The position numbers were made by a program, and so were the translations under genes. This document shows, piece after piece, positions 52,694-62,536 of a DNA stretch of 64,000 nucleotides. The notes under the pieces were generated by a model. It ran no database searches. It had not been told where the DNA came from and saw only the letters and a list, made by a program, of their open reading frames with translations. The stretch comes from Salmonirosea aquatica (lineage in GTDB: Bacteria > Bacteroidota > Bacteroidia > Cytophagales > Spirosomataceae), in contig NZ_WHLY01000002.1 in the NCBI RefSeq assembly GCF_009296315.1, forward strand, positions 2,834,501 through 2,898,500, in the 5' to 3' direction. Every line of letters starts with the position of its first letter. Position 1 is the stretch's first letter.

Positions 52694-53524
52694 TTGAACT
52701 ACCTCAAATTAAAACTGACCCTTTCGCCCGACTTTACCGAGATCTTTATGGCCGAGCTGGCCGAGCTTGGCTTTGAATCATTCGTAGAAACCGACGAGGG
52801 CCTCGATGCCTACATCGTAGAAACTGATTTTGATGAAAAAAGCCTACGGGAACTGCTGGTCAAATATCAGGCTATCACAGCAATAGGGTATTCTTGGCAA
52901 GCGTTAGAGAAAAAGAACTGGAACGAGGAGTGGGAGCGGGGGTATGAGCCCATCGAGGTAGGAGAGGCGATCCGGGTACGGGCGCTGTTTCATGAGCCGG
53001 ACGCTCGTTTTGAGCACGAATTACTCATCACCCCTAAGATGTCGTTCGGCACGGGCCACCACGAAACTACCTGGCTGGTGATGAACGAACAACTCAGCCT
53101 GCCCCACACGGGGGTCGACGTACTGGATGTCGGTTGTGGTACGGGCATCCTGGCCATTCTGGCCCGCAGGCTGGGGGCAGCGGCGCTGCTGGCGTTTGAT
53201 ATCGACGAGTGGGCGGTGGAAAATACGCAGGAAAATTTTTCGTTAAATGAAGTCACCGAACCAGCGGAGGTATTCCAGGGTACCATCGCCGAGGTACCTG
53301 CAGCGCGGCGCTTCGGCGGCATTCTGGCCAATATCAACCGTAATATTCTATTGAACGAAATCCCCCGCTATGTGCAGTACCTTTTGCCTGGGGGCTGGTT
53401 GGTGGTGAGCGGATTCTATGAAACCGATGCCCCGGATATCATCCGCTGTGCGGAAGCGCAGGGACTGACGTTCCAGCGCATGAACACCCGAAACCAGTGG
53501 GCTATGGTGGTTTTTGAAAAGTGA
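52694..53524 (+). CDS. prmA: Ribosomal protein L11 methyltransferase
   Basis: 276 residues from a TTG at 52694 (NYLKLKLTLSPDF, where family members I know begin); a TTG four codons upstream at 52682 is also possible, and no ATG fits. It methylates ribosomal protein L11. The SAM loop VLDVGCGTGILAILARRLGA, LAFDIDEWAVENTQEN, the conserved FGTGHHETT block and NINRNILL are all present. The class of non-ATG start is unusual here. Confidence 0.92.
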   Translation: MNYLKLKLTLSPDFTEIFMAELAELGFESFVETDEGLDAYIVETDFDEKSLRELLVKYQAITAIGYSWQALEKKNWNEEWERGYEPIEVGEAIRVRALFHEPDARFEHELLITPKMSFGTGHHETTWLVMNEQLSLPHTGVDVLDVGCGTGILAILARRLGAAALLAFDIDEWAVENTQENFSLNEVTEPAEVFQGTIAEVPAARRFGGILANINRNILLNEIPRYVQYLLPGGWLVVSGFYETDAPDIIRCAEAQGLTFQRMNTRNQWAMVVFEK

Positions 53525-53610
53525 TGAGGGGTGATTCACATCTGGGCCGTGAATCTTTGAGGGGCGCGTTACAAAAGCGCCAAGACAAACATAAACTAGA
53601 CCGATCTTAC

Positions 53611-56600
53611 ATGAGACTTACTAATACCTTTGCCCGCCTGACGCTTTTCCTTCTGGTCTGTGTGGGAATAGGTACCCTACACGCCCAGAGCCTGAAATTC
53701 TCGGAAGACCCGGGTACCTTCATTACTGAGGTCAAAAAGGTGATGGAAAGCAGCCGCAATCCGCTCTATGCCAAAACCGCGCAGGAGTTGGATAGCATCT
53801 GGATGAGTGCACCTTCGGCGTCCCAGCAGGCGCAGTTCGTGAAAATAATGCGCCGATTGGTGGAGAAAGGCCAGAAGGTCGGGCCCGTTTTCAACCTCCT
53901 CATGCACAATTTTCGCACTCTGGTCATCCAGCCTGAAGCCGATGTGAACGGTTTTCTGGCCACACTCGACCGCGCCAGCGAACTCTATGATGGTAAGGTG
54001 TTGCAGAAAGTGTTGGAATCCATGCAGTTGTTGCTGGATAAACATCAGCTTTATAACTCCAATTATAACAAACTGTATGTAGTGGCAGGGAGCTACCGGT
54101 TCCGTTTCGATGATTCCCAGCCCGATAAGGACGCTCCCCAGGCAGCGGCGCCAGCCAATGACGGCTGGGATACCCCATCCGATACCGCGACGCTCGTTAA
54201 GGCCCCATCTGAACCACTCCCTGTCCTGACGGGAGCCTTGGTCGACTTGAAGGACGCCTCCTTTGCGATGGTTTCTGGTGGAGATTCTGCTGTTTTCGGG
54301 CCCAGTACGGGGGCGGTCTCACTCCGTGCGGGTACCTTTGTGGGTAAAGGCGGTAAGTTCGATTGGTCGCTGGCGGGCGATCCGTCCATTTATGTGGATT
54401 TGGGCGACTACACCTTCAACGCGGTTAATCCGAGGCTGAACATCGAGAACGTCACGCTGCATAACGAATCCCGCCTGGAAAAGCCCGTGCGGGGCGTTTT
54501 TGAATTTAAGCCTACCCGTCGCCCCGCTGGAAAGCCATCCACTTACCCTCGTTTTGTATCCCAAAGAAATGACGCGGTGCTGCGCAACAGCCGTAAGAGC
54601 GTACTCTATAAAGGGGGCTTCAGTCTGGTGGGTACTACGGTGTACAGTACGTCCCTCAGTAATGAACCGGCCCAACTTTATGTGACTTACAACGATAAGC
54701 CCGCCTTCCGGATGGCCAGCCGCCGTTTCACGATGACCGATTCTACAGTAGCGGCGCAGGTCGCCGAGCTATCCCTGCCTTTGGGAAGTGATTCGCTGTA
54801 CCATCCGGGGGTACGCTTCCGGTACAGTGATGATGCCGGGCAATTACGACTCGAACGGGCCGACAACACGCCTTATGCCAGCCTGCCTTATGTGGATGGG
54901 TACCATAAAATGAATATCTGGGCGGAAGCCATGCGATGGGATTTCCCCAAAGAGCAGGTGGAGTTTTATATGATTGTGGGCAAGAAAGAGCTTCCCGTGC
55001 GGCTCGAATCCTTCGATTATTTCCGGAAGCAGCGTTTTTCCGGCATTGCCGAGGAGCTGGGATTCCAGCCATTGCTGATGGCGGCCAACTACGTCCAAAC
55101 CAAAAAAGTACAGTCGTTCTCGCCCTACGATCTGGCCAATCAGTACCGGCAGGATGCCACCATCATGCGGAATGCGCTGGAAAGGCTTTCGCTTGACGGT
55201 TATTTTATCAGCGATCCCCTGGCCGACCAGTACCGGCTATCTCGTAAGGGTGTCATGTACATACTGGCTAGTGTGGACAAGAGCGATTACGATAATTTTC
55301 AGATAATCTCCCAATTTGAGGCTAATAGCGAACTCGCCAACGCTACCATTTCGCTTAAGGACACCTTAATGACGGTGCGGGGAGTAGAGCGATTTGTGGT
55401 AAGCGATTCACTGAAAATTGTGGCCATACCTTCGGATAAAAAAGTCGTGATTGGGCGGGGGCGCGATTTTACATTGAACGGACAGTTGAAATCGGCTAAT
55501 TTTCGCTTTACCGGCTCGGGCCTCAAATTCGATTACGATCAGTTTTTTGTCAGTCTCAACCAGGTGGATTCCATCACCTACACGCCCCAGGAAAAGTACG
55601 CTAAGGGTATGAGCAATGAAGTGGGTGGCCACGTGAAGTATGAAAAAGGCGGCACTTTTTTCCTCAGCGACCCCAAGAACAAATCCGGGCGTCAGAAGGG
55701 TGGAAAGTCACCACGGATCGTGATTCCCGAGGGCATGACGGTCTATTTTGACCAGCCCGAGCGGAAAAATCTGACGTACAATCGGGAGGTTTTCTTCAAA
55801 ATCCCAAAACTGGATTTCGATAGCCTGGACAAGCGTGATGTCGTGTTCGTAGGTACCTTTAATTCGGATGGTATCCTACCCCCATCAAAACCACGCTCAA
55901 AAGCATGGACGACAACTCACTGGGATTTGAGTACAAATCGTCTGTTCCGCTGAAACTGTATCAGAGCAATTCGAACCTCAAACTCACCGAACCGTTGGTG
56001 ATGGACAATAAGGGGTTACGCTCGGTGGGGGTACTTAGCCACCTGGCCGCCACCATTCCGGCGGAGGAAATGCTGCTCACCACGGATTCCCTTATTGCTT
56101 CCGGCAGTGAGGCAACGATCAAGGAAGCTACCCTGGGCAAGGGGTACTTTCCCAAGGTGGAGTTAAAAAATTACTCCCTGCGCTGGTTCCCGAAAGTAGA
56201 TAGCATGTTCATCGTCACCCAAGGCAACTCATTTAACTTTTATGCCGGTACTACGCAATTGGAAGGTGGGTTACTGCTGCGTTCAGCGGGGTTGTTTGGC
56301 CATGGCGTATTGAAACGAAAGGACTCGGAGCTGATTTCTGAGGATATCAAATTCAACAAGGAAGGTTTCGTGGCTAATAAAGCGCAATTCACTTTGACCG
56401 CCGGGCAGGAGAAGTCGTTTCGACCCATTCTTTTGGGAAAAAACGTAAATGTGGATTTCAACATTGCCAAGAATTTCGCGGACCTGTCGACTACCGGCTC
56501 AGGTTTTGGGACTGATACTTCCGCCATGGAATTTCCCTATGCCTCCTACCGCACGTCTATCAACAAAGCCCGCTGGAACATTGCCAACAAAACCATCGCC

Positions 56601-58310
56601 ATGAAGGGTGATGTGGCCAACTCCACCTTTGCGGCCACCGCCCCCGAGCAGGAAGGGTTGGCCTTTAACGGCTCCGCCGCCCTCTACGAAATCGAAAAAA
56701 TGACGCTCAACATCAGCGGGGTACCCTACATTCGTACTGCTGACGTGAAAATAATTCCTGACAAGGGAGTGGTCAGTGTGCGGAAGAACGGTGAGATGGC
56801 GGACTTCAAAAATGCACGCATCGAGATCGATACGCTCAACAGCTCACATCGCCTCAAAAACGCCAACATCCACATCGTGTCGCGCAATCGTTTCGAGGGG
56901 TCGGCAACCTACCAATATGTGACCTCGCGGAAGGATACCTTCAACATCAAGATGGAGAACTTCGAACTACGCGAGGCTGGGCCACAGGTGGCCGATGCAT
57001 CCCGGAAAACGAAGAAAGGTACCCTCTCCGAAGCGCCGGTAGGTATGCTGTATACTACCGCCCGTGCTGAGGTACGGGAAGAGGACAAATTTATGCTGGC
57101 TCCCCGCATGCAATACAAGGGTAGCGTCAATCTGATCGCCTACGAACCTACCCTGCAACTGGATGGCTTGGTACGGCCTATGCTCAAGCCGCGGCCCGAC
57201 TTGTCGAGTTCCTGGATTACCATGAAAGAAAGCAGCGCCGATTCGACGGGGGCGATAACGATCAAGGTTAATAAAAACCTTAAAAACGAGATAGAAGAGC
57301 CCTTGTTTGCCGGCCTCCACTACCGATCGGGAGGAGGGATGTACATGAGTTTCCTATCGCCCAAATTTACCGAGCGTGACCAGGATATTTTTACCGCGCA
57401 GGGAAACCTGAGTTATGATGAAGAAGGCCAGATGTTTCGGATTATGCCCCCGCCGGGTTCAGACGGACTGATCAACGAAGCCAATGCTTTTACATTTGAT
57501 GATAAGAAAGGGGTAGCTGCTTTTGCCGGACCGCTCAAGATCACGGCCTCGGATCTGATCCGTGCCTCGGGGCTGGTTAATATCCAGGTGGACAGCGCCC
57601 GTTACGACCTGAACACGATGCTACTGTTCCACTTACCCGTTTTGTCGGCCATCACGACGGATCTGGCTGCCAAAATCGTGCAGACCAACCTTGACGAGCA
57701 GAACAGCGACCCCGCCGAAGATGATCCTGATCGCCTGAATACCAAGCTGGCTGCCCTGATCGGGTCGAAGGCGGCGGATGAGTACGCCACCAAGACGGCT
57801 GCTGGGTATAAGCCGCTTTTTGAGGCTTCTTCTGACCTGGATGCGTCGATGGTACTTTCCAATGTCAACCTTCGCTGGTCGGATACGCACGGGGCGTATT
57901 TCTCGTTGGGAAAAATCGGAATGTCCAATCTGGGCCGCAGCGATATCAATGCGCAGATGGAAGGGGTATTTGAATTGCGCCGTACGGATGCGGGGGATGA
58001 GTTCGGCCTGTACCTGGAACTGTCGCCCGATGTGTGGTACTACATGGATTACGCTCAAAACCAACTGGGCATTGTGTCGTCGGACGTGAACTTTAACGAC
58101 CAGATTTTGGCTAAATCAAAAAATGCGAAGACTAAGGACATGGAATTGATCCCCCTAGGTTTTGAGGAAAAAGCTATGTTCCTGGATCGCTTCTCGGACT
58201 TTTATCAACCTGCGCTTAAAAAAGCCATGCTGGCCAAAGCAGCGGCCGCTAAAAAGGAAGCCAAGAAAAAAGTGGAGAAAAAGAAAGCCGAAGCCGCCGA
58301 AGGTTTTTGA
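53611..58310 (+). pseudogene. Very large exported protein (about 1566 residues), frame-broken in this sequence
   Basis: A signal peptide (LTLFLLVCVGIGTLHAQ) begins at the ATG at 53611. The first frame ends at 55953, but after ILPP at 55878 the continuing homologous sequence is in another frame (IKTTLKSMDDNSLGFEYKS) to 58310. One C missing in the run 55879-55883 explains this. The protein has a short helical start (about 30-160), then many beta strands with repeated K-x-x-F/L/I patterns, and a Lys/Ala/Glu-rich C-terminal tail. It probably spans or lines the periplasm. It shares no clear name with AsmA or TamB, and I cannot assign a function. Confidence 0.82.
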
Positions 58311-58377
58311 GATGAACTATTTTGCGTACAATTTTTTTCTTTATTAACACAAAAAACATTTAAGTGACCGATTTGTC

Positions 58378-58407
58378 TTGGTTAATTGATTTTGAATTGT
58401 ATTTTTG
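58378..58407 (+). promoter_or_regulatory. Promoter of plsY (TTG-N19-TATTTTTG)
   Basis: TTG at 58378-58380, a 19-base spacer and TATTTTTG at 58400-58407 match the Bacteroidota consensus. The plsY start is 37 bases downstream. Confidence 0.65.
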
Positions 58408-58443
58408 TGCGCAACCTGGGTTTACTTCTTGAAATAATACAAA

Positions 58444-59094
58444 ATGACTTTCGGCTTATTTCTCATTACTTTCACTGGAGCTTATTTGTTAGGTTCTATT
58501 CCCACATCAGTTTGGTACGGCATCGGCTACTTTGGGGTGGATGTACGGCAGCATGGTAGCGGTAATGCCGGTGCTACCAATACGTTTCGGATTTTAGGAA
58601 AAAGGGCAGGAACGATTGTCATGTTGATCGATGTCCTGAAGGGATGGACGGCCACCTGCCTGGCCTTGCTTTTGTACTATTTTAACGAGATAGGAGAAGA
58701 TCAACTGCTTACCTATAAAATCGTATTTGGACTGATTGCGATTGTGGGTCATATTTTTCCCGTATTTGTCAGATTCAAAGGCGGCAAAGGAGTGGCTACC
58801 CTGCTGGGCATGGTACTGGCGGTACATGGCGAACTGGCTCTGGTGTGCATCACCATTTTCATTCTCACTCTCCTGGCTTCGCAGTTCGTGTCCCTTAGCT
58901 CCATACTGGCTACTTTGGCTTTTCCGGTGTTTTCGCTGCTGGGTGTTTTCGGACAGCCCGATCCCCTATTGGTAGCCTTCGGTTTTGTCATGTTTATTTT
59001 GGTAGTCATCACCCATCAGAAGAACATAGTGCGGTTGTTGAAAGGTAATGAAAACCGGGTAGACCTATTCGGCGAGTCCAAGCGACAAGTCTGA
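58444..59094 (+). CDS. plsY: Glycerol-3-phosphate acyltransferase PlsY
   Basis: A 216-residue integral membrane protein with about five hydrophobic helices. It moves the acyl group from acyl-phosphate (made by PlsX) to glycerol-3-phosphate. The three diagnostic motifs are present: SIPTSVWYG, GSGNAGATN and FKGGKGVAT. Length fits. It has its own promoter and terminator, separate from plsX 20 kb upstream. Confidence 0.95.
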   Translation: MTFGLFLITFTGAYLLGSIPTSVWYGIGYFGVDVRQHGSGNAGATNTFRILGKRAGTIVMLIDVLKGWTATCLALLLYYFNEIGEDQLLTYKIVFGLIAIVGHIFPVFVRFKGGKGVATLLGMVLAVHGELALVCITIFILTLLASQFVSLSSILATLAFPVFSLLGVFGQPDPLLVAFGFVMFILVVITHQKNIVRLLKGNENRVDLFGESKRQV

Positions 59095-59124
59095 ATGCTA
59101 TCTGACCGATATGATATTTTGCAG

Positions 59125-59161
59125 GAGTCTCCCGAATGCTGGTTCGGGAGACTCTTTTTTA
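59125..59161 (+). terminator. Rho-independent terminator after plsY
   Basis: Stem GAGTCTCCCGAA / TTCGGGAGACTC with a six-base loop, followed by a T run. Confidence 0.92.
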
Positions 59162-59266
59162 TTCACAGGTCGCCAGATTTGGGACACCTCCCGTTAATGG
59201 TTAGTTTTGTTGTGAGGGGTACCTTTACCGGGCCCGTCTCATGCATCAAATCTCAATCCAAACAAT

Positions 59267-60631
59267 ATGCAAACTTATCTGGAAAGTAATAAAGAACGGT
59301 TCCTGGGTGAGCTCTTCGAACTGCTTCGCATCCCTTCGGTGAGCGCTGACTCCAAATTCAAGGACGACGTACGCCGGGCGGCCGAATTTGTCCGTCAGAG
59401 CATTGAGGATGCCGGAGCCGATTGGGTCAAAATTTTCGAGACTCCGGGTCATCCTATCGTGTACGGTGAAAAGATCATCAATCCCGCCGCGCCCACAGTG
59501 CTGATTTACGGGCACTATGATGTGCAACCCGCCGATCCGTATGAATTGTGGGATTCACCACCTTTCGAACCAGTCATTAAAAACGACCGCATCTACGCGC
59601 GCGGGGCCTGTGATGACAAAGGACAGTTCTTTATGCACATCAAGGCACTGGAACTCATGTTGGCTACCCGGACGCTCACCTGCAATGTAAAGATCATGAT
59701 CGAGGGAGAGGAGGAGGTAGGTTCCGATCATCTGGGTGAGTTCGTGAAAACGCATCGTGACATGCTGGCCTGCGACACTATCCTAATTTCGGACACCAGC
59801 ATCATCGCCAACGATGTACCCTCCATCGAGGTAGGTTTGCGCGGCCTTACTTACTTAGAAGTGGAAGTAGTCGGCGCCAACCGTGACTTGCATTCGGGCG
59901 TGTACGGTGGAGCTGTGGCCAATCCAATCAATGTACTGTGTGAGATGATTGCATCACTCCATGATGAAAACGGCCATATCACTATTCCCGGCTTTTACGA
60001 CAAGGTAGAAGAACTTACCGAGGCTGAGCGCCAAGCCATGAATGAAGCACCCTTTGATTTGCAAGAGTACAAGCGTGACCTGCTCATTGAGGATGTGGCA
60101 GGCGAAGCGGGGTACACAACCATTGAGCGTACCTCCATCCGACCTACCCTGGATGTAAATGGTATTTGGGGCGGGTACATGGGCGAAGGGGCCAAAACCG
60201 TGCTACCCTCCAAAGCTCACGCCAAAATATCCATGCGGCTGGTACCTAACCAAACCGACAAAGAAATTGAAGAGAAATTCACAAAGCACTTCCTTTCCAT
60301 TGCTCCACCCTCGGTGAAAGTGAGCGTGAAGCCCCATCATGGTGGTTTACCCTATGTCAATCCCACTGACTCGGTCGAGTACGAAGCAGCCTCGCTGGCG
60401 ATGGAAGAGTCGTTCGGTAAGAAGCCCATTCCTACGCGCGGTGGCGGTAGCATTCCTATTGTAGCCTTATTCGAGCAGGAATTGGGGCGAAAGAGCATCC
60501 TGATGGGTTTCGGCCTGGATATCGACGCCCTGCACTCACCCAACGAAAGCTACGGCCTTTTTAACTATTTCAAGGGTATCGAGACGATTCCTCTATTTTT
60601 CAAGCATTATGCGGAATTGAAAAAGGAGTGA
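59267..60631 (+). CDS. M20 family dipeptidase/metallopeptidase
   Basis: A 454-residue cytoplasmic protein with the M20 catalytic domain: LIYGHYDVQPADP (first metal histidine and aspartate), RIYARGACDDKGQ, MIEGEEEVGSD with the general-base and metal glutamates, and the dimerisation-domain region NRDLHSGVYGGAVANP. The later TRGGGSIPIV and GFGLDIDALHSPNES supply further metal ligands. It should hydrolyse dipeptides or N-acyl amino acids. Length fits the family. Confidence 0.93.
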   Translation: MQTYLESNKERFLGELFELLRIPSVSADSKFKDDVRRAAEFVRQSIEDAGADWVKIFETPGHPIVYGEKIINPAAPTVLIYGHYDVQPADPYELWDSPPFEPVIKNDRIYARGACDDKGQFFMHIKALELMLATRTLTCNVKIMIEGEEEVGSDHLGEFVKTHRDMLACDTILISDTSIIANDVPSIEVGLRGLTYLEVEVVGANRDLHSGVYGGAVANPINVLCEMIASLHDENGHITIPGFYDKVEELTEAERQAMNEAPFDLQEYKRDLLIEDVAGEAGYTTIERTSIRPTLDVNGIWGGYMGEGAKTVLPSKAHAKISMRLVPNQTDKEIEEKFTKHFLSIAPPSVKVSVKPHHGGLPYVNPTDSVEYEAASLAMEESFGKKPIPTRGGGSIPIVALFEQELGRKSILMGFGLDIDALHSPNESYGLFNYFKGIETIPLFFKHYAELKKE

Positions 60632-60671
60632 GGGTATAGTTCATTATGCATTCTCGGTTTTGAGTTAGGTG

Positions 60672-61643
60672 TCAGGGTTTTACCAAAATTTTTCCCCACC
60701 TGCCCGGTGCGTCAGCATGTTCGACGGCCCTGGCTATTTCGTCCAGACCGTAGGTAGCTTCCACAGGAAGCTCTACTTCGCCGCTCGCCAGCCAGCCGAT
60801 TACCTGCTGGGCGACCTGTGCGCGGGTTTGGGAATCGGCCTCACTCATCCATTGTGGTAGCCAAAAACCTTTGATGGTGATTTCTTTGAAAATCATCAGG
60901 CCTACATCGAGGCGTGGATTCTGCTGACTCAGCAATCCAAAAACCAGTATTTTACCGCCCTGCGCCACGCACTTCATAGCCGCTTCGGTGGTGGCGCCGC
61001 CTACGGAGTCCAGCACGCACTTCACGCCCTGACCACCCGTAATTTCGCGGACGCGCGCGGGTAGGTTTTCCGTTTCGGTATTGACGACTTGGTTCAGTCC
61101 CAGTTTTTTCAAATCGTCATTCAGGTCGTCGTGGCGCACGGTACCTATGGTCTTGATCCCTTTTTTGTGACATAGCTGAGTTACCAGCTTCCCGTAGGCT
61201 GAGCCGCAGGCGGTAATCATAAGCCATTCCCCGGCTTGTACGCCCGACTCCTCCACCATGGCCCAGGCTGTAAAGGGGTTCACAAAGAGTTGGGCCGCTA
61301 TTTCGTTCGGAATAGATTCAGGGAGTGGGATAGTGGCTTTCTGATTCACGACCAGGTATTCCCCCCAGCTACCTACCCCCGTAAAACTCACCCGACTTCC
61401 CACGGGTAGCCGTACCCCTTCACCCACAGCTTCCACTACGCCTACTCCCTCAAATCCCGCCCCTGAGGGGAGCTGCGGCCGGATACCGTACCGCCCCTGC
61501 ACAAAGGAAAGATCGGAGGGGTTGATAGGACTGGCGATGATTTTGATCAAAACCTCATCGGCTACCGGTTGAGGGGTAGGTTTTTGGACAGATTGCAATA
61601 TTTCGGCCGGTTTGCCGATCTTTTCGAACTGGATGGTTTTCAT
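60672..61643 (-). CDS. Medium-chain dehydrogenase/reductase (quinone/enoyl reductase type)
   Basis: A 323-residue MDR enzyme without the structural zinc cysteines. NADP-binding fold ITACGSAYGKLVTQLCHKKGI and the region NPSDLSFVQGRYG, GAGFEGVGVVEAVGEGV are typical of zinc-independent quinone oxidoreductases and trans-2-enoyl-CoA reductases. The ending WGKILVKP is common to both. Substrate is not resolved. It converges on the M20 gene (40 bases between stops). Confidence 0.88.
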   Translation of the reverse strand: MKTIQFEKIGKPAEILQSVQKPTPQPVADEVLIKIIASPINPSDLSFVQGRYGIRPQLPSGAGFEGVGVVEAVGEGVRLPVGSRVSFTGVGSWGEYLVVNQKATIPLPESIPNEIAAQLFVNPFTAWAMVEESGVQAGEWLMITACGSAYGKLVTQLCHKKGIKTIGTVRHDDLNDDLKKLGLNQVVNTETENLPARVREITGGQGVKCVLDSVGGATTEAAMKCVAQGGKILVFGLLSQQNPRLDVGLMIFKEITIKGFWLPQWMSEADSQTRAQVAQQVIGWLASGEVELPVEATYGLDEIARAVEHADAPGRWGKILVKP

Positions 61644-61864
61644 AGGATGTCAATAGGTACATGATAAATTTAACTTTTTCCCGAAAAAATTAGACCTTGG
61701 GTTGCAATTGCTTTGCCAATAGTTGGTAAGGTAGGGACTTTGGAAAGTCTTTTCTACCTTTAAAGTTTGAAGAATGAAAAAGCGCTGCAAGGTAGCACGC
61801 TTGAAAATATAATAGAGAAAATGGCTGACAGCCAAAGGCCGTTGGCAACAATTGACCCCTTTAC

Positions 61865-62491
61865 ATGACTGAGTTCCAGGCTTACCTCCAATTAGGATTT
61901 GAACACATTGCTGACCCCAACGGATATGACCATATTTTGTTTGTCGTGGCCCTCTGCGCCATCTATACCTTGCGCGACTGGAAAAAGGTACTGATTCTGG
62001 TGACGGCCTTCACGCTGGGCCATTCCCTGACGCTGGCTCTGGCCACGTTGCAAATCATATCGTTCCGGCCGGATGTCATCGAGTTTTTGATTCCCATAAC
62101 CATATTAATCACGGCTATTGTCAATATGTTTCACCGCATCCCGAAAACGACGCTGGTCACCCAGGAAAAAAGCTCCCCCCTGCGCTACCCCCTGGCGCTG
62201 GGTTTTGGACTGATCCACGGCCTGGGATTTTCGAGCTACCTGCGAAGTCTGCTGGGCGATGAATCGGGCATTTTTCAGCCGTTGCTGGCCTTCAATGTAG
62301 GGCTTGAACTAGGACAGCTATTGATTGTGCTGATTGCGCTAATACTGGCGTTTTGTGTAATAGACTTGGCCCGGGTACCCAAGCGCACGTGGAATTTTAT
62401 ACTTTCAGGAATCATTGCGGGCATGGCCTTGTCATTGATCATCAATAATGCGCTTTTCAAGGAAATAATCTCGGGAGGATTCCAACAATAA
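61865..62491 (+). CDS. HupE/UreJ-like membrane protein
   Basis: A 208-residue protein with about six hydrophobic helices (LFVVALCAIYTL, VLILVTAFTLGHSLTLALATL, FLIPITILITAIVNMF, PLALGFGLIHGLGFSSYL, LGQLLIVLIALILAFCVID, ILSGIIAGMALSLIINNALF). The N-terminal FEHIADPNGYDHILF motif, with its histidines, matches the HupE/UreJ_2 pattern linked to metal (nickel) handling. In many Bacteroidota it precedes an M1 peptidase gene, as here 45 bases downstream. Metal identity is an inference. Confidence 0.85.
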   Translation: MTEFQAYLQLGFEHIADPNGYDHILFVVALCAIYTLRDWKKVLILVTAFTLGHSLTLALATLQIISFRPDVIEFLIPITILITAIVNMFHRIPKTTLVTQEKSSPLRYPLALGFGLIHGLGFSSYLRSLLGDESGIFQPLLAFNVGLELGQLLIVLIALILAFCVIDLARVPKRTWNFILSGIIAGMALSLIINNALFKEIISGGFQQ

Positions 62492-62536
62492 CTTTTTCAA
62501 ATTGAAACTTAACCCAATCTAAATTCAGTAAACTTC

